DNA from: Alphaproteobacteria bacterium
GTDB taxonomy: Bacteria > Pseudomonadota > Alphaproteobacteria > UBA9655
NCBI GenBank assembly: GCA_947457015.1
Contig: CANGTV010000002.1
Location: forward strand, 1-64,000
Length of the DNA: 64,000 bases
Direction of reading: 5' to 3'
Shown: in pieces, positions 39,301 to 47,828 of the stretch
How the letters are laid out: each line of letters opens with the position of its first letter
How positions within the stretch are numbered: the first letter of the stretch is position 1
Notes under the pieces: model-generated
Database searches by the model: none
Seen by the model: only the letters and a program-made list of their open reading frames with translations
Told to the model about the DNA's origin: nothing
Translations under genes and position numbers: made by a program

Positions 39301-39831
39301 GTTGAGCTTTATCAACACATGCTGGAAGAAGCCATCGCCTCCCTTAAGGCAGAAGGGGTGGGAGAAACTTATGTTTCTTCAGACTATGTCCCCCAGATCA
39401 GCCTGGGTCTTTCTGTTCTCATTCCTGAAAGCTATGTAGCGGATCTGGGCCTGCGCTTAAGCCTTTATAAACGGGTGAGTACCCTTTTAACCCGAGAAGA
39501 AATTGATCAGTTTGCGGTGGAACTTGTGGATCGTTTTGGCCCTCTTCCCCCGGAAACCAAAACCCTTTTAGAGGTGGTGTATTTAAAATCCCTCTCTCGC
39601 CAAGCCGGCGTGGACAAGGTGGATGTGGGCCCCAAAGGGGTTCTGATTTCTTTTTATCAAAATACCTTTAAAAACCCTGATCGCTTGATACACCATGTGG
39701 TGGAACAAAAAGGCACCGCTAAAATTCGCCCCGATCAAAAAATTGTGTACATGCGCTCTTTCCCAACCCCTGAGGCGTCTCTTTCGGGAACCGTCAAAAT
39801 TTTAGAGGACCTTGTGTCTCTCGCGGGGTGA
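36397..39831 (+). CDS. mfd: Transcription-repair coupling factor
   Basis: Mfd removes RNA polymerase stalled at lesions and recruits UvrA. The 1144-residue protein has the UvrB-like N-terminal domains (about 1-350), the RNA-polymerase-interacting domain (about 475-560; GDFVVHVEHGIGRYEG), the RecG-like translocase with Walker A GDVGFGKTE (about 625) and DEEQ box (about 726), the TRG region, and a C-terminal domain. It follows sdhE, as in many alphaproteobacteria, and is closed by a strong hairpin at 39882. Confidence 0.97.
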   Translation: MAFLPSFTPPALLTGVVDGYDTLLLAELAQRERKLVYIARDEARALRLKEQLSFFDPLREVLFFPSWDCLPYDRTSPHPDILAQRIEALTSLTTQGETYLLITTLQAFLQKLPPSDTFQMRTWTLTAGDTIPHETLLSFLLKNGYVRREMVREWGEFAVRGGLLDLFPPGYSKPFRLDFFGSTLEHVRTFDALSQVSTGKVTSLILKPMGEINLTPETIEHFRKGYRNHFGTPDPKDSLYLAISEGRPYAGYEHWLPLFYESLETLLSYTPGALYCLDDHLEEAHKIYKEQIQDHYETRLQFQSLEKQGIPYHPLPPEHLYSVEKEWEALIPPAQKIRFTSFSHPDGIETGGKIAPSFAVKHTPRDNVFEAVKETLQTAQDKGSHSLVVGVTQGSAERLAHILKEHHFPSLRPVQSFAELLKDTSPALATFEMDQGFQAPGLLVMTEEDILGERMGRPLKAKKRNDLFIQEISSLQVGDFVVHVEHGIGRYEGLKTLTIGYASHDCLEVCYEGGDKLYVPVENIEVLSRYGAAETLASLDKLGGVAWQARKARVKKRLKEVADYLLKIAAARKLHQAEVLHKPEGLYDEFAARFPYPETDDQLSAIADVFDDLTQGKPMDRLICGDVGFGKTEVAMRAAFVAASSGKQVAVIVPTTLLARQHYRSFSTRFKDTGLAVAQLSRLVKPQDAIRIKEQVEKGDIQILIGTHALLSKSVVFHDLGLLIVDEEQHFGVAQKEKLKNLKADIHVLTLTATPIPRTLQMALSGVREMSLITTPPLDRMAVRTFVLPFDAMVMREAILREQFRGGQTFYVCPRITDLEKVAERLRQFVPEVKFSIAHGQMSPTILENVMSDFYDGAFDVLLSTNIIESGIDIPRANTLLIHRADLFGLSQLYQLRGRVGRAKVRGYAYLTYPAGQVLSQDAQKRLEVIQSLDSLGAGFTLASHDMDIRGAGNLVGEEQSGHIREVGVELYQHMLEEAIASLKAEGVGETYVSSDYVPQISLGLSVLIPESYVADLGLRLSLYKRVSTLLTREEIDQFAVELVDRFGPLPPETKTLLEVVYLKSLSRQAGVDKVDVGPKGVLISFYQNTFKNPDRLIHHVVEQKGTAKIRPDQKIVYMRSFPTPEASLSGTVKILEDLVSLAG

Positions 39832-39881
39832 GGGGGGGCTGTGGGAGAAGAAGATCATGGGGTAAGGAACTAAGAGCAAAG

Positions 39882-39913
39882 AAAAACCCTCCCCGGTGAG
39901 GGGGAGGGTTTTT
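39882..39913. terminator. Strong bidirectional terminator between mfd and a secreted protein gene
   Basis: AAAAACCCTCCCC pairs perfectly with GGGGAGGGTTTTT around a 6-nt loop. A/T tracts on both sides allow use by mfd and by the convergent gene ending at 39963. Confidence 0.9.
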
Positions 39914-39962
39914 GATGTAATATCTAAAAATACTTGTACTTTAGAGCACGTGTATAATTAGT

Positions 39963-40526
39963 TTATTTTTTTCTCACAGCAGTTGGACCACTTGGAACTG
40001 GAATTTGATTAGCAGCAGTTACTGCGGAGTCAAGGCTATTTAAATCATTAACTAATGTAGCAAGACTCGCCATACCGGTATCATTTTGCTGTTGCGCTAT
40101 AGTACCTGCAAAGATAGTGAGGGGCCCAGAAGCAGAACCGAGGTCAGTATCTAAGGTTGAAACAGCAGTATTCAGAGTAGTCCAAGCAGTTTCTGCATTC
40201 GTACATGCTGTTGCTTGTGGTGTTCCTGATGCTGGTGGATTGGTTTTGCAATTGTTAACATAGTTTGAAAAGCCAGAATTCGAAGCTAACAAAGTTTGAG
40301 CTGTTTGATATGTTGGGTTTCCTGTTGAACCTTTTGTAGCTTCATCTTGAACTTGGGTAATCATTCCCGGTATGCTCATTACAGCATTATAAGCATTAGC
40401 TGCATCTGTACATGTTTGAGAAGGCGTTCCAGTACAAGCTAGAGGAGCAGTGTCTCTCACTCTTGCTGCATCGGCTACCGATGATGTGAGCCCAATGAGA
40501 AGGGCTGCGTATACGATTTTATTCAT
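39963..40526 (-). CDS. Secreted Thr/Asn/Ala-rich protein, unknown function
   Basis: A 187-residue protein with a signal peptide (MNKIVYAALLIGLTSSVADA). The mature part has low complexity, rich in Thr, Ala, Asn and Ser, with four cysteines spaced as two pairs (CTGTPSQTC, CKTNPPASGTPQATAC). Each pair introduces similar helical text (TDAANAYNAV / TNAETAWTTL), suggesting a diverged internal duplication. A strong CAAGGAGACTAAA ribosome site matches that of the small secreted protein at 29943. No family is recognised. Confidence 0.65.
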   Translation of the reverse strand: MNKIVYAALLIGLTSSVADAARVRDTAPLACTGTPSQTCTDAANAYNAVMSIPGMITQVQDEATKGSTGNPTYQTAQTLLASNSGFSNYVNNCKTNPPASGTPQATACTNAETAWTTLNTAVSTLDTDLGSASGPLTIFAGTIAQQQNDTGMASLATLVNDLNSLDSAVTAANQIPVPSGPTAVRKK

Positions 40527-40682
40527 TTTAGTCTCCTTGAGTTATCTGTTGTCTTATCCTAATAACAACTAGGACTAAGCCCATCTTGCCGAAAAATAGT
40601 TAATAATTTATTTACATCACATTATTTATTTGGTGGGGAGTGGTGGGGAGACGTTGCTTTTCTGGTTATCTTGTATTTCTGC

Positions 40683-40747
40683 TGTCATCCTGAGTTTAGT
40701 CCCGGGCGTAAGCTCAGGGAGGTTCGCCTCTCCCACAAGGGGAGAGG
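40683..40747. repeat. Decayed dispersed palindromes
   Basis: TGTCATCCTGAGTTTAGTCCCGGGC is a partial copy of the inner unit of the composite repeat at 44709, followed by a separate perfect hairpin CCTCTCCC / GGGAGAGG (40727-40747). The hairpin lies 29 bp past the DUF2948 stop on the minus strand and may double as its terminator. Confidence 0.55.
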
Positions 40748-40775
40748 TAGGTCACACCTGAAAAACCTCAGCTGC

Positions 40776-41219
40776 TCAGCCGCCATGCTCTGGCTTGTTG
40801 GGAGTCGGGTAGGGCTCATCCATATCTTTCAAATGGCAAGATAGCTTATCAACAGTTAGTTTAATCTCTGAGCCCCCTGAGAAGACAAGGTGAATACAGT
40901 TGTCATTCTTAACATTATGAATGGTAAGGAGGTTCACGAGTTCGCTCTTATTATGCAAATCAAGACCCTTTTTCTGAACATCGGTGACATTGTGAAAGGC
41001 AAGACCCGCGGGGACACGGGTGTAACACGAGATACCCTTTTCCTGATCATCGGACTCGCATTCCCAGCAAAAGCGATTAGCAATCAAGTGAAAGTTCCCC
41101 CCTTCCTTGTCGTACTCGAGACCTGACAGAGGGACAAGGGCATCTTGAAGACAAGCTGCAATCACATGGAGGTCTTCTCCATCTTGGGCCATCATGCGTA
41201 AAGGTGTGTAAGTTGTCAT
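40776..41219 (-). CDS. DUF2948-family protein
   Basis: A 147-residue protein whose start (LRMMAQDGEDLHVIAACLQDALVPLSG) and middle (F.LIANRFCWE) match DUF2948, an alphaproteobacterial family of unknown function usually next to murA. Here it lies 267 bp downstream of murA on the same strand, separated by the large palindromic element at 41275. A GAGGTAGAAAACG ribosome site precedes the ATG. The C-terminus (KLTVDKLSCHLKDMDEPYP) is also typical. Confidence 0.8.
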   Translation of the reverse strand: MTTYTPLRMMAQDGEDLHVIAACLQDALVPLSGLEYDKEGGNFHLIANRFCWECESDDQEKGISCYTRVPAGLAFHNVTDVQKKGLDLHNKSELVNLLTIHNVKNDNCIHLVFSGGSEIKLTVDKLSCHLKDMDEPYPTPNKPEHGG

Positions 41220-41274
41220 CGTTTTCTACCTCGAGTTTTATTCATTCTGAGGGGAAGCGCATTAACCTTCCATC

Positions 41275-41435
41275 TGTCATCCCCGAGCTAGAAATGCTTT
41301 GTTTTCGTCAAGAAAAGATTTAGCATTTCTTCATCGGGGATCTTGTTGAAACAGCTCATTGCTTCTAGAAGATCCCCGATCAAGAAGTTCTAATATTTGC
41401 GTTGCAAATTAAGAACTTCTAAGTCGGGGATGACA
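41275..41435. repeat. 161-bp three-armed palindromic repeat, copy B
   Basis: Outer stem TGTCATCCCCGA / TCGGGGATGACA. Arms: AGAAATGCTTTGTTTTC with GAAAAGATTTAGCATTTCT; ATCGGGGATCTT with AAGATCCCCGAT around a 30-nt loop; AGAAGTTCTAATATTTGC with GCAAATTAAGAACTTCT. The plan equals copy A at 5376, yet many stem bases differ in a paired manner. It splits murA from its DUF2948 neighbour. Confidence 0.87.
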
Positions 41436-41486
41436 AGTGGAGGAAGAATGTAATTCCTTTCCTCTGCTAAGTCTCTCTTTTATATA

Positions 41487-42755
41487 TTATCTCACACGCT
41501 CAATGTCAGCCCCACAGGCCCGTAATTTTTCTTCAACTCGCTCATATCCTCGATCGAGATGGTAAACTCTATTAATAAGAGTCTCTCCTGTCGCCACAAG
41601 TCCCGCTAACACCAAGGAAACAGAAGCCCTTAAATCCGTTGCCATCACAGGCGCTCCTTTCAGCTGGGGAACACCGCGCACAAGGGCAGACGACCCATGA
41701 ACCGTGATATTGGCCCCCATCCGACACAGCTCTGGCACATGCATAAACCGGTTTTCCCAAATGGTTTCTGTAATCATCGCCGCCCCTTCCGTGAGACTCA
41801 TCAGGGCCATCCATTGAGCTTGAAGGTCTGTTGCAAATCCCGGGAACGGTTCTGTCATCATATCCACCCCTTGAAGACGCCCAGAAGGACTCTTAACCAA
41901 GAGGGAGTCCTCATCTTCTTCCAGATCAACACCAGCTTGTTGCAACAGCGCCGCAGCGGTGGGAATAAGAGAAAGGGAGGCTCCTTTAAGGCGTAGGGAG
42001 CCTTGTGTTAAGGCCGCTGCCATGGCATAGGTTCCCGCCTCAATGCGGTCCGCAATAACCTGATGGGTCGTCCCTTCTAAGCGATCTACTCCCTCAATGA
42101 TCAGGGTATCTGTCCCAATCCCAGAAATTTTAGCGCCCATTCCATTCAAACAATGGGCAAGGTCTCCTATTTCAGGTTCGCGCGCCGCATTAATGAGCCG
42201 TGTCTCCCCTTTTGCAAGGGTGGCAGCCATCAAAAGATTCTCGGTTCCTGTTACAGAAATAAGGGGGAAGGTGAAGGTGGCGCCTGTCAAGCCCTTCGGC
42301 GCTTTGGCTTGGATATAACCCCCGTCAAGGGTAATCTCTGCTCCTAAGGCCTCGAGTCCTTTGAGATGAAGATCGATAGGGCGCGTTCCAATGGCACATC
42401 CCCCTGGAAGCGACACATGGGCTTCTCCAGCGCGTGCCACAAGAGGCCCAAGAACAAGAACAGACGCGCGCATTTTTCGCACCACATCATAGGGAGCGGT
42501 TGTGCTCGAAAGATCTTTCGCACACAGGGTCATCTGATGAGAATCAGTCCCCTTTTGAAACTCAACAGCGACCCCAAGCTGGGTTAAAAGCTCGGCCATA
42601 CTCGTCACATCGGACAAATCGGGAACATTGATCAACTGAAGAGGTTTATCTGTGAGAAGACAAGCTGCCATTAAAGGAAGGGCCGCATTTTTTGCGCCAC
42701 TAATTCTGATCTCACCCGAAAGAGGAGCTCCCCCTCTTACCCTAATTTTATCCAT
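41487..42755 (-). CDS. murA: UDP-N-acetylglucosamine 1-carboxyvinyltransferase
   Basis: MurA commits UDP-GlcNAc to peptidoglycan by adding enolpyruvate. The 422-residue protein starts [27 protein letters not shown]; the catalytic, fosfomycin-reactive Cys120 is present in [15 protein letters not shown], and the [15 protein letters not shown] and [10 protein letters not shown] regions are intact. The start overlaps the end of dcd by 8 bp. Its presence indicates that the organism still makes peptidoglycan precursors. Confidence 0.98.
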   Translation of the reverse strand: MDKIRVRGGAPLSGEIRISGAKNAALPLMAACLLTDKPLQLINVPDLSDVTSMAELLTQLGVAVEFQKGTDSHQMTLCAKDLSSTTAPYDVVRKMRASVLVLGPLVARAGEAHVSLPGGCAIGTRPIDLHLKGLEALGAEITLDGGYIQAKAPKGLTGATFTFPLISVTGTENLLMAATLAKGETRLINAAREPEIGDLAHCLNGMGAKISGIGTDTLIIEGVDRLEGTTHQVIADRIEAGTYAMAAALTQGSLRLKGASLSLIPTAAALLQQAGVDLEEDEDSLLVKSPSGRLQGVDMMTEPFPGFATDLQAQWMALMSLTEGAAMITETIWENRFMHVPELCRMGANITVHGSSALVRGVPQLKGAPVMATDLRASVSLVLAGLVATGETLINRVYHLDRGYERVEEKLRACGADIERVR

Positions 42756-43317
42756 TTGATTTTTCCATCACTTTCGGCAAAGTTACCCCTTTTTGCCCCA
42801 TATATTTTCCATGTCGATCTCGATAGGACACTTCACAGATGCCCTCTCCCTTTAAAAAAAGGAATTGGCACGCCCCTTCATTGGCATAAATTTTAGCGGG
42901 AAGGGGCGTTGTATTTGAAAACTCTAAGGTCACATGCCCTTCCCACTCGGGCTCCAGAGGCGTTACATTCACAATAATGCCACAGCGCGCATAGGTAGAT
43001 TTTCCAAGGCAAATCACAAGTACATCGCGGGGAATACGGAAATACTCTACTGTCCGCGCTAACGCAAAGCTATTGGGAGGAATGACACAGACCTCCCCTT
43101 TACGGTCCACAAACCCAGCCGCAGAAAAATCCTTTGGGTCAACGATCGCATTATCCACGTTCGTAAAAATTTTAAACTCATCGGAAACACGCGCATCATA
43201 TCCATAGGAGGACAGCCCATAGGAAATAACCCCTTGTTTTTCTTGATGTTCAACAAAGGGCTCGATCATTCCTTGACGGGCATGGGTGCGAATCCAGGTA
43301 TCTGGTAAAATGGCCAT
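42748..43317 (-). CDS. dcd: dCTP deaminase
   Basis: A 189-residue enzyme converting dCTP to dUTP for thymidylate synthesis. It starts [18 protein letters not shown] and carries [15 protein letters not shown] and the catalytic region [20 protein letters not shown] (about 118-137). Length is normal. AGGATAAAGAG precedes the ATG. It heads the dcd-murA pair. Confidence 0.96.
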   Translation of the reverse strand: MAILPDTWIRTHARQGMIEPFVEHQEKQGVISYGLSSYGYDARVSDEFKIFTNVDNAIVDPKDFSAAGFVDRKGEVCVIPPNSFALARTVEYFRIPRDVLVICLGKSTYARCGIIVNVTPLEPEWEGHVTLEFSNTTPLPAKIYANEGACQFLFLKGEGICEVSYRDRHGKYMGQKGVTLPKVMEKSNG

Positions 43318-43477
43318 GTCTCTTTATCCTGAGCTTAAAGCGTTTACGTCTTTTCTAGAACAAGACGCCCCTTACCACAAGAGGAGAGTGAACTTATGTC
43401 ATATGAAAATAAATTTCTTGAAAATCTATAGAAAAAACATGATACTATACATCTATAATAATCAAAGAGAGGGGTCT

Positions 43478-43885
43478 ATGACCGAAAGTGAAGTCAGGAA
43501 ATACGTCCATAAACTTCGTCGCTTTTACACGGATGTTCTCATCTATGGCGTTGTCAACTTAGGCTTAATCCTTATTTGGGCAATTTCAGGAGCAGGGTAT
43601 TTCTGGCCCATTTGGGTTATTATTGGCTGGGGTATCGGCTTGGGCGTACATGCTTTCTCCTTAGGCCTCATTCCTCAGATGAATGCCATGATTCCCTTCA
43701 TGACTGCTGAATGGGAAGACCAAGAAGTTCGTCGCTTGATGGAAGCCGGTCATACAGAAAATGGCAAGGAAGAGAAAAAGGCGGGACCAAAAACAGAAAT
43801 GAAAATCGGTGTTCCTTCTGCACCTAAAAAAGTGATTCGAAAGAAAGCACCTCCCAAAAAGCCTGCTCCTCCTAAAAAAGGGTAA
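43478..43885 (+). CDS. Small two-helix (2TM-type) membrane protein with Lys/Pro-rich tail
   Basis: A 135-residue protein from the ATG at 43478, chosen for its AAAGAGAGGGG site; an in-frame extension upstream would overlap dcd and lacks support. Residues 1-20 are charged (TESEVRKYVHKLRRFYTDVL), two membrane helices follow (about 22-45 and 50-70), and the layout resembles the 2TM domain. The tail of about 40 residues is rich in Lys and Pro (KKAPPKKPAPPKKG). Function is unknown; it stands alone. Confidence 0.65.
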   Translation: MTESEVRKYVHKLRRFYTDVLIYGVVNLGLILIWAISGAGYFWPIWVIIGWGIGLGVHAFSLGLIPQMNAMIPFMTAEWEDQEVRRLMEAGHTENGKEEKKAGPKTEMKIGVPSAPKKVIRKKAPPKKPAPPKKG

Positions 43886-43950
43886 GTGTTAGTCCGAGCT
43901 TAAAGCTACAAGCTTACCTCTGCTTTGGATAAGAAGATATTCTGCCTCTT

Positions 43951-43980
43951 TATCATCCCCCGCCTTCGCGGGGAATGACA
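43951..43980. repeat. Dispersed GC-rich palindrome
   Basis: CATCCCCCGCC-TTC-GCGGGGAATG forms a compact hairpin with the family's TCAT/ATGA ends. It lies between the convergent ends of the 2TM gene and marR and could act as a terminator for both. An outer 10-bp inverted repeat (TTTGGATAAG at 43924, CTTATCCAAA at 44016) surrounds it. Confidence 0.7.
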
Positions 43981-44016
43981 AGGAAGAAATTTCTAGAAAG
44001 TTAAAAATTAGTTTCC

Positions 44017-44481
44017 TTATCCAAAACTCACAAGTTTATTCAAGGAGCGGATTAACCCTTGTCGTTCGTCCTGACCCAGAGCCCCAAAAAAAGTTTCATC
44101 AATTTTTTCCACAATAGGAACAAGTGTTGACGCTAATTTCTTGCCCTGTGGCGTTAAGTGAACCCACTTTGCACGTGTGTCTTGCTGACTTTCTTCGCGA
44201 CTCATGTACCCCAGACTCACAAGTTTTTTCAGCGATTTTGAGACCGTCATTTTGTCGAGCTTAGAGAGACGCGCAATGGCAATTTGGGTGGGACGTTCCT
44301 GATGCTCCTCAAACCACAAAAGAACCGCCATAATAACAAATTGGGCGTGGGATATATCATAAATATCCAGGGTTTTTTTAATGACTCTCTGCCAGGTCAC
44401 AGTCGTTTGCCATAGTAAAAAGCCAGGGCTATCTTCAGGCGCCTCAAATCCAAAGGAAGAGGAGTTAGGATTTTGGGTCAC
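44017..44481 (-). CDS. MarR-family transcriptional regulator
   Basis: A 154-residue protein starting with GTG, with an AAGGATAGAAA site. The winged helix-turn-helix (about 55-115) includes PTQIAIARLSKLDKMTVSKSLKKL as recognition region and a wing with DTRAKWVHLTPQGKKLA, all typical of MarR. It follows the SRPBCC gene on the same strand, but 430 bp of repeats separate them. Target and ligand are unknown. Confidence 0.9.
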   Translation of the reverse strand: MTQNPNSSSFGFEAPEDSPGFLLWQTTVTWQRVIKKTLDIYDISHAQFVIMAVLLWFEEHQERPTQIAIARLSKLDKMTVSKSLKKLVSLGYMSREESQQDTRAKWVHLTPQGKKLASTLVPIVEKIDETFFGALGQDERQGLIRSLNKLVSFG

Positions 44482-44911
44482 TTTCTATCCTTATATAAGT
44501 AGCGACGGTGTAAAGCTAAGAGAATAACATTTGTTTTATACCTACAAAATGGCCAATCGGGAAATTTGTTTTTATAAAAAAGCTATCCTAAAATGCATAA
44601 TGATAAAATCAAATTTTTGTGCCTGGGCCTCTTCAAGTTGAAAGTATGTACGGTGTTGCTACCTCCTTCTTGTCATCCTCGCGAAAGCGGGGATCCAGAA
44701 TAACAGTTGTCATGCTGAACCTTTAGTCCCGGGCTTGACCCGGGGTCATTCAGCATCTTTTTGTCAAAGAGATCCCGAAACAATCCACGATCGAAGTCGA
44801 GGACATGGTTCGGGATGACAGGATAGTTTACCCCTGGATCCCCCGCTTTCGCGGGGACGACACATGTGAAAAAGAAACTCCCTCTCTAACGCTATCTAAA
44901 AGTGAGAGGTC
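44482..44911. other. Intergenic region filled by composite palindromic repeats
   Basis: About 430 bp between SRPBCC and marR, nearly half of it the composite repeat at 44671-44862. The left part is AT-rich and should hold the marR promoter. No gene is seen. Confidence 0.55.
44671..44862. repeat. 192-bp composite palindromic element
   Basis: Outer arms TGTCATCCTCGCG...GGGGATCCAG (44671-44698) and CTGGATCCCCCGC...GGGGACGACA (44834-44862) are inverted copies. Inside are two further TGTCAT- or TGACA-ended units: one with ATGCTGAA...TTCAGCAT around CCCGGGCTTGACCCGGG (44711-44756), and one with GATCCCGAA...TTCGGGATGACA (44771-44820). It looks like repeats inserted into repeats. Confidence 0.75.
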
Positions 44912-45349
44912 TTAAAGCGACGTCTTCCTCTCTTTTTCTCTCGCTAAAGCCACTAAGGCCTCCATTTCGTGAGGAACCGTAGCGGCCACGTTTTGGGCCA
45001 CGAGCTTGATCCACAAAAATTTAAGAGGCCCTGTCACAACAAGGGTATTGGTGAGACGTACGCCTGTGGAGGTTTCTTCCAGCTCATGGGTATCGTACAT
45101 TTTTACCCAAAAAAAGGGGGTACAATCTGTAAATTTTCGCCCCTCTTCAATCTTCGTAAGGGTAATTTTAACAGCTCTTACACCCTTAGGCTTTAACATA
45201 AAATGATTTCCGACAACAAACGGTCCTTCCATTGTGCAATAGTCCAGATCGTCATGCCACTGCGGCCAATTGTTTACATCTGTCCAAAGTTGCCAAATGA
45301 TGTCTCGTTTGATGGTGTCAAAAGTCTTACTGTAGGATCGTATCCACAT
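44912..45349 (-). CDS. SRPBCC (START-like) family protein
   Basis: A 145-residue protein with the SRPBCC pattern: a domain opening with an amphipathic strand and then DIIWQLWTDVNNWPQWHDDLDY, GPFVVGNHFMLKPKG, and a long C-terminal helix (VPHEMEALVALARE). Such proteins bind hydrophobic ligands or act as polyketide cyclase-like or lipid-transfer domains; no specific role can be given. A GAGAGG site precedes the ATG. Confidence 0.8.
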   Translation of the reverse strand: MWIRSYSKTFDTIKRDIIWQLWTDVNNWPQWHDDLDYCTMEGPFVVGNHFMLKPKGVRAVKITLTKIEEGRKFTDCTPFFWVKMYDTHELEETSTGVRLTNTLVVTGPLKFLWIKLVAQNVAATVPHEMEALVALAREKERKTSL

Positions 45350-45444
45350 AGAAGCCTCTCATATATTAACTATAGTTATTATATATGAGTTTATAATATG
45401 ATCAAGGCATTTTCTCCGCTATCCGACAAGCGGTCTTATGCCAA

Positions 45445-46704
45445 TTATGGGAAACAAGCGCTCTTCTCCCCCGTATCATTCTCTGGGAGAGCTTTCTGCA
45501 AATAACTTATCAAGGTATTGATGGATTTTGGGGATGAAAAATGAGCCTTAAAATATTGATAGCCATTTTCACCTAAAAGAGATCTTTCCTGTGGTGTCAT
45601 TTTATATAAACAAAGGACTGCCTCTGCCAAAGCATCCGCATCCTCCGCTGGACAAGCTAACCCAGCCTTAGCTTCTTCCACGATGCGGGCCGTTTCCCCA
45701 TTTAAGCTAGCTATTATTGGCTTTCCTGCCGACAAATAGCTTTGCAGTTTGCTGGGTATGGTTGCAGAAAGCGTTGAATTATCCCTGAGGGACACCAGTA
45801 AGGCTGATGAAACGGCAAAGAGGGACGGCATCTCTTCAGAAGACAACTGTCCCGTCATAATAACGTTGGTAAGATGTCGACGCTTAATATCAAGAGCAAT
45901 TGACGTAAATTGACTCCCGCTCCCAATAAGATAGAATTTGATGGTTGGATAGGCTTGTAACTTCTCTGCTGCGGCAACAATAGTTTCACAAGATTGCGCT
46001 GACCCTATGTTCCCTGTAAAAAGAATGGAAAAATGGGTTTCGATGTCCTCTGCTATCTTATGTCTTTTTGTAGATAAAGCATCAAGAGCCTTAAAATCTT
46101 CTGAAGAGTTGGGGCAAAAGAAAATTTTTTCTTTATTTTTCACTAACCGGTCTATAAAAGGCCGAAACCCTTCTGACTGAATTAATATAGAAGTCGCAGA
46201 CGCATAAATATAACGTACAACTCTTTCCACGATCCAGAGAAGCCAGCGGTTTTTAACAAAGCCAGTAGCTTCTAATGACTCAGGCCACAAATCCTGCACC
46301 CAAACAACCAGGGGTGCGCGTTTCAATTTTGCTAGAAAAATGCTTGGTAATGCTTGGAGTAAGGGGGATGTGGCATAAACAAGAATAACATCGACCTTCC
46401 GACGCCTCAGAGAAAAAGGAGCTATACAGTACCCCGATAGTATAAAGGATAGGTAATTTAAAAATAGGCGCTTAGCAGAGCTATTCCCACGTGGAAGAAG
46501 AGGAATTCTCAGAATATCCACCCCTAAATATTTTTCCCGCTGAACACCTAAAGTCCTGTACCCCTGAAATATTTCACCACCTGGATAATTAGGTTTTCCT
46601 GTTAAGATTGTGGGCTTTATACCCTTCTTAGAAATAGCTTGAACGACGTCATTAATTCGAAACTGTTCAGGCCAAAAATACTGTGACCACACCAAGAGGT
46701 TCAT
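45445..46704 (-). CDS. GT4-family glycosyltransferase, WcaI-like
   Basis: A 419-residue GT-B enzyme of the WcaI-like group: the N-terminus MNLLVWSQYFWPEQFRINDV and TGKPNYPGG are typical, followed by VWVQDLWPESL (about 134) and the C-terminal nucleotide-sugar domain with FTGNIGSAQSCET and the SAGKPIIASLNGE region. It would add a sugar to a lipid-linked surface glycan. It is the last gene of the polysaccharide operon and overlaps the preceding gene by 4 bp. Confidence 0.88.
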   Translation of the reverse strand: MNLLVWSQYFWPEQFRINDVVQAISKKGIKPTILTGKPNYPGGEIFQGYRTLGVQREKYLGVDILRIPLLPRGNSSAKRLFLNYLSFILSGYCIAPFSLRRRKVDVILVYATSPLLQALPSIFLAKLKRAPLVVWVQDLWPESLEATGFVKNRWLLWIVERVVRYIYASATSILIQSEGFRPFIDRLVKNKEKIFFCPNSSEDFKALDALSTKRHKIAEDIETHFSILFTGNIGSAQSCETIVAAAEKLQAYPTIKFYLIGSGSQFTSIALDIKRRHLTNVIMTGQLSSEEMPSLFAVSSALLVSLRDNSTLSATIPSKLQSYLSAGKPIIASLNGETARIVEEAKAGLACPAEDADALAEAVLCLYKMTPQERSLLGENGYQYFKAHFSSPKSINTLISYLQKALPENDTGEKSACFP

Positions 46705-47738
46705 GTCATAATAACCTTAAGAAAATCATCTGCTGACCTAACTACCACGAGAGATTCAGAAACTCCCAAAAACCGACGAACAGCACGAGCAATTGACACG
46801 GGAGAGGCGGGATCAAAGGTTTGAACAGGGGTAGCTACATCTCGTACAAAATCACGTTCTGAAGCAAGGATGGGGATTCCATGTTGAGTCGCTTCAATTA
46901 AGGGTAACCCAAAGGACTCGGTAAAAGAAGGAAAAATCAAAGCTGAGGAAGATTGATATAAATTAAAAAGGGCTGGTGTTTCTATCTGTTCAAAATTAAC
47001 AATATTTAAGCCTAACTCGTTAATATTCTTCTCTATTTTATTCGCAAGCAGAGGATAGGATTTAGGCGACACTGTTAAAGCTAAAGAGGGTGTTAACCCT
47101 TCATTGTTGAGTAAGCGCCAAGCTTCCAACAAATTAAGGTGATTTTTGTGCCCTTCACCACTTGCTACATAAAGAAAATCGAATTTTTTTTTGTTTTTCC
47201 CTTTTTTAGGTAGCCCTGCTACATCCTGTGAAGGAGCGAAGGGAGATATAATAACATCAAGGTCATGCCTTAAATATTTTTTTGCCGCTAGGGCCATAGA
47301 CGGAGTTTGCACAATATAACAATAAGCGCTTCTTTGAAGCCTTTTTACCCATAGTCGCTCAATAAAAATCCTTATTTTTGTTTTAAGAGGAGCATCCACA
47401 AGCTTGTTTTTCTCAAGCAAAATACGATTCTGTAAAAAAATGACAACACGCCCCCCAACAGGAAACAACGGGGGCAATCCATGAAGACATAACACAGTAT
47501 CTGTGCTTTTAGCCTTATACCACACTCTCCATTCGGCTAAAAACCTTGAAAAAATGGTATTTCGAACATAATGCTTAATGAGAGGCGTGGATAACTTTAA
47601 GGATTTTGTCCGTTCGTCTAATTGTGCCCACCGAATAGAACACTTTTTAGTACTTAAAATCTCCCTTAGAAGTACAAGTCCTCCTCCAGTATGAACATTT
47701 GGTGCATGCAGAAGTAAAGAGTTTTGAAAAGGTGGCAT
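46701..47738 (-). CDS. GT4-family glycosyltransferase
   Basis: A 345-residue GT-B protein. The start MPPFQNSLLLHAPNVHTGGGLVLLREIL fits an acceptor domain; the C-terminal donor domain has FLYVASGEGHKNHLNLLEAW and the EX7E motif in FPSFTESFGLPLIEATQHG (about 267-285). It is in the operon, 90 bp downstream of the GT2-methyltransferase fusion, and shares 4 bp with the next gene. Donor and acceptor are not predictable. Confidence 0.85.
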   Translation of the reverse strand: MPPFQNSLLLHAPNVHTGGGLVLLREILSTKKCSIRWAQLDERTKSLKLSTPLIKHYVRNTIFSRFLAEWRVWYKAKSTDTVLCLHGLPPLFPVGGRVVIFLQNRILLEKNKLVDAPLKTKIRIFIERLWVKRLQRSAYCYIVQTPSMALAAKKYLRHDLDVIISPFAPSQDVAGLPKKGKNKKKFDFLYVASGEGHKNHLNLLEAWRLLNNEGLTPSLALTVSPKSYPLLANKIEKNINELGLNIVNFEQIETPALFNLYQSSSALIFPSFTESFGLPLIEATQHGIPILASERDFVRDVATPVQTFDPASPVSIARAVRRFLGVSESLVVVRSADDFLKVIMT

Positions 47739-47828
47739 CTAATATCCCGGGGGTAATTTTATAGTCTCTAACAACTGCAGATCCATAAAGCGCCTTCATT
47801 TTACCTCTAAGCTCAAAGATCGCCAGGC

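Noticed and set aside
41275-41435. Cloverleaf-like element considered as a tRNA or tmRNA
   Set aside because: There is no T-loop consensus, no CCA end and no anticodon-like arm; arm lengths differ from tRNA.
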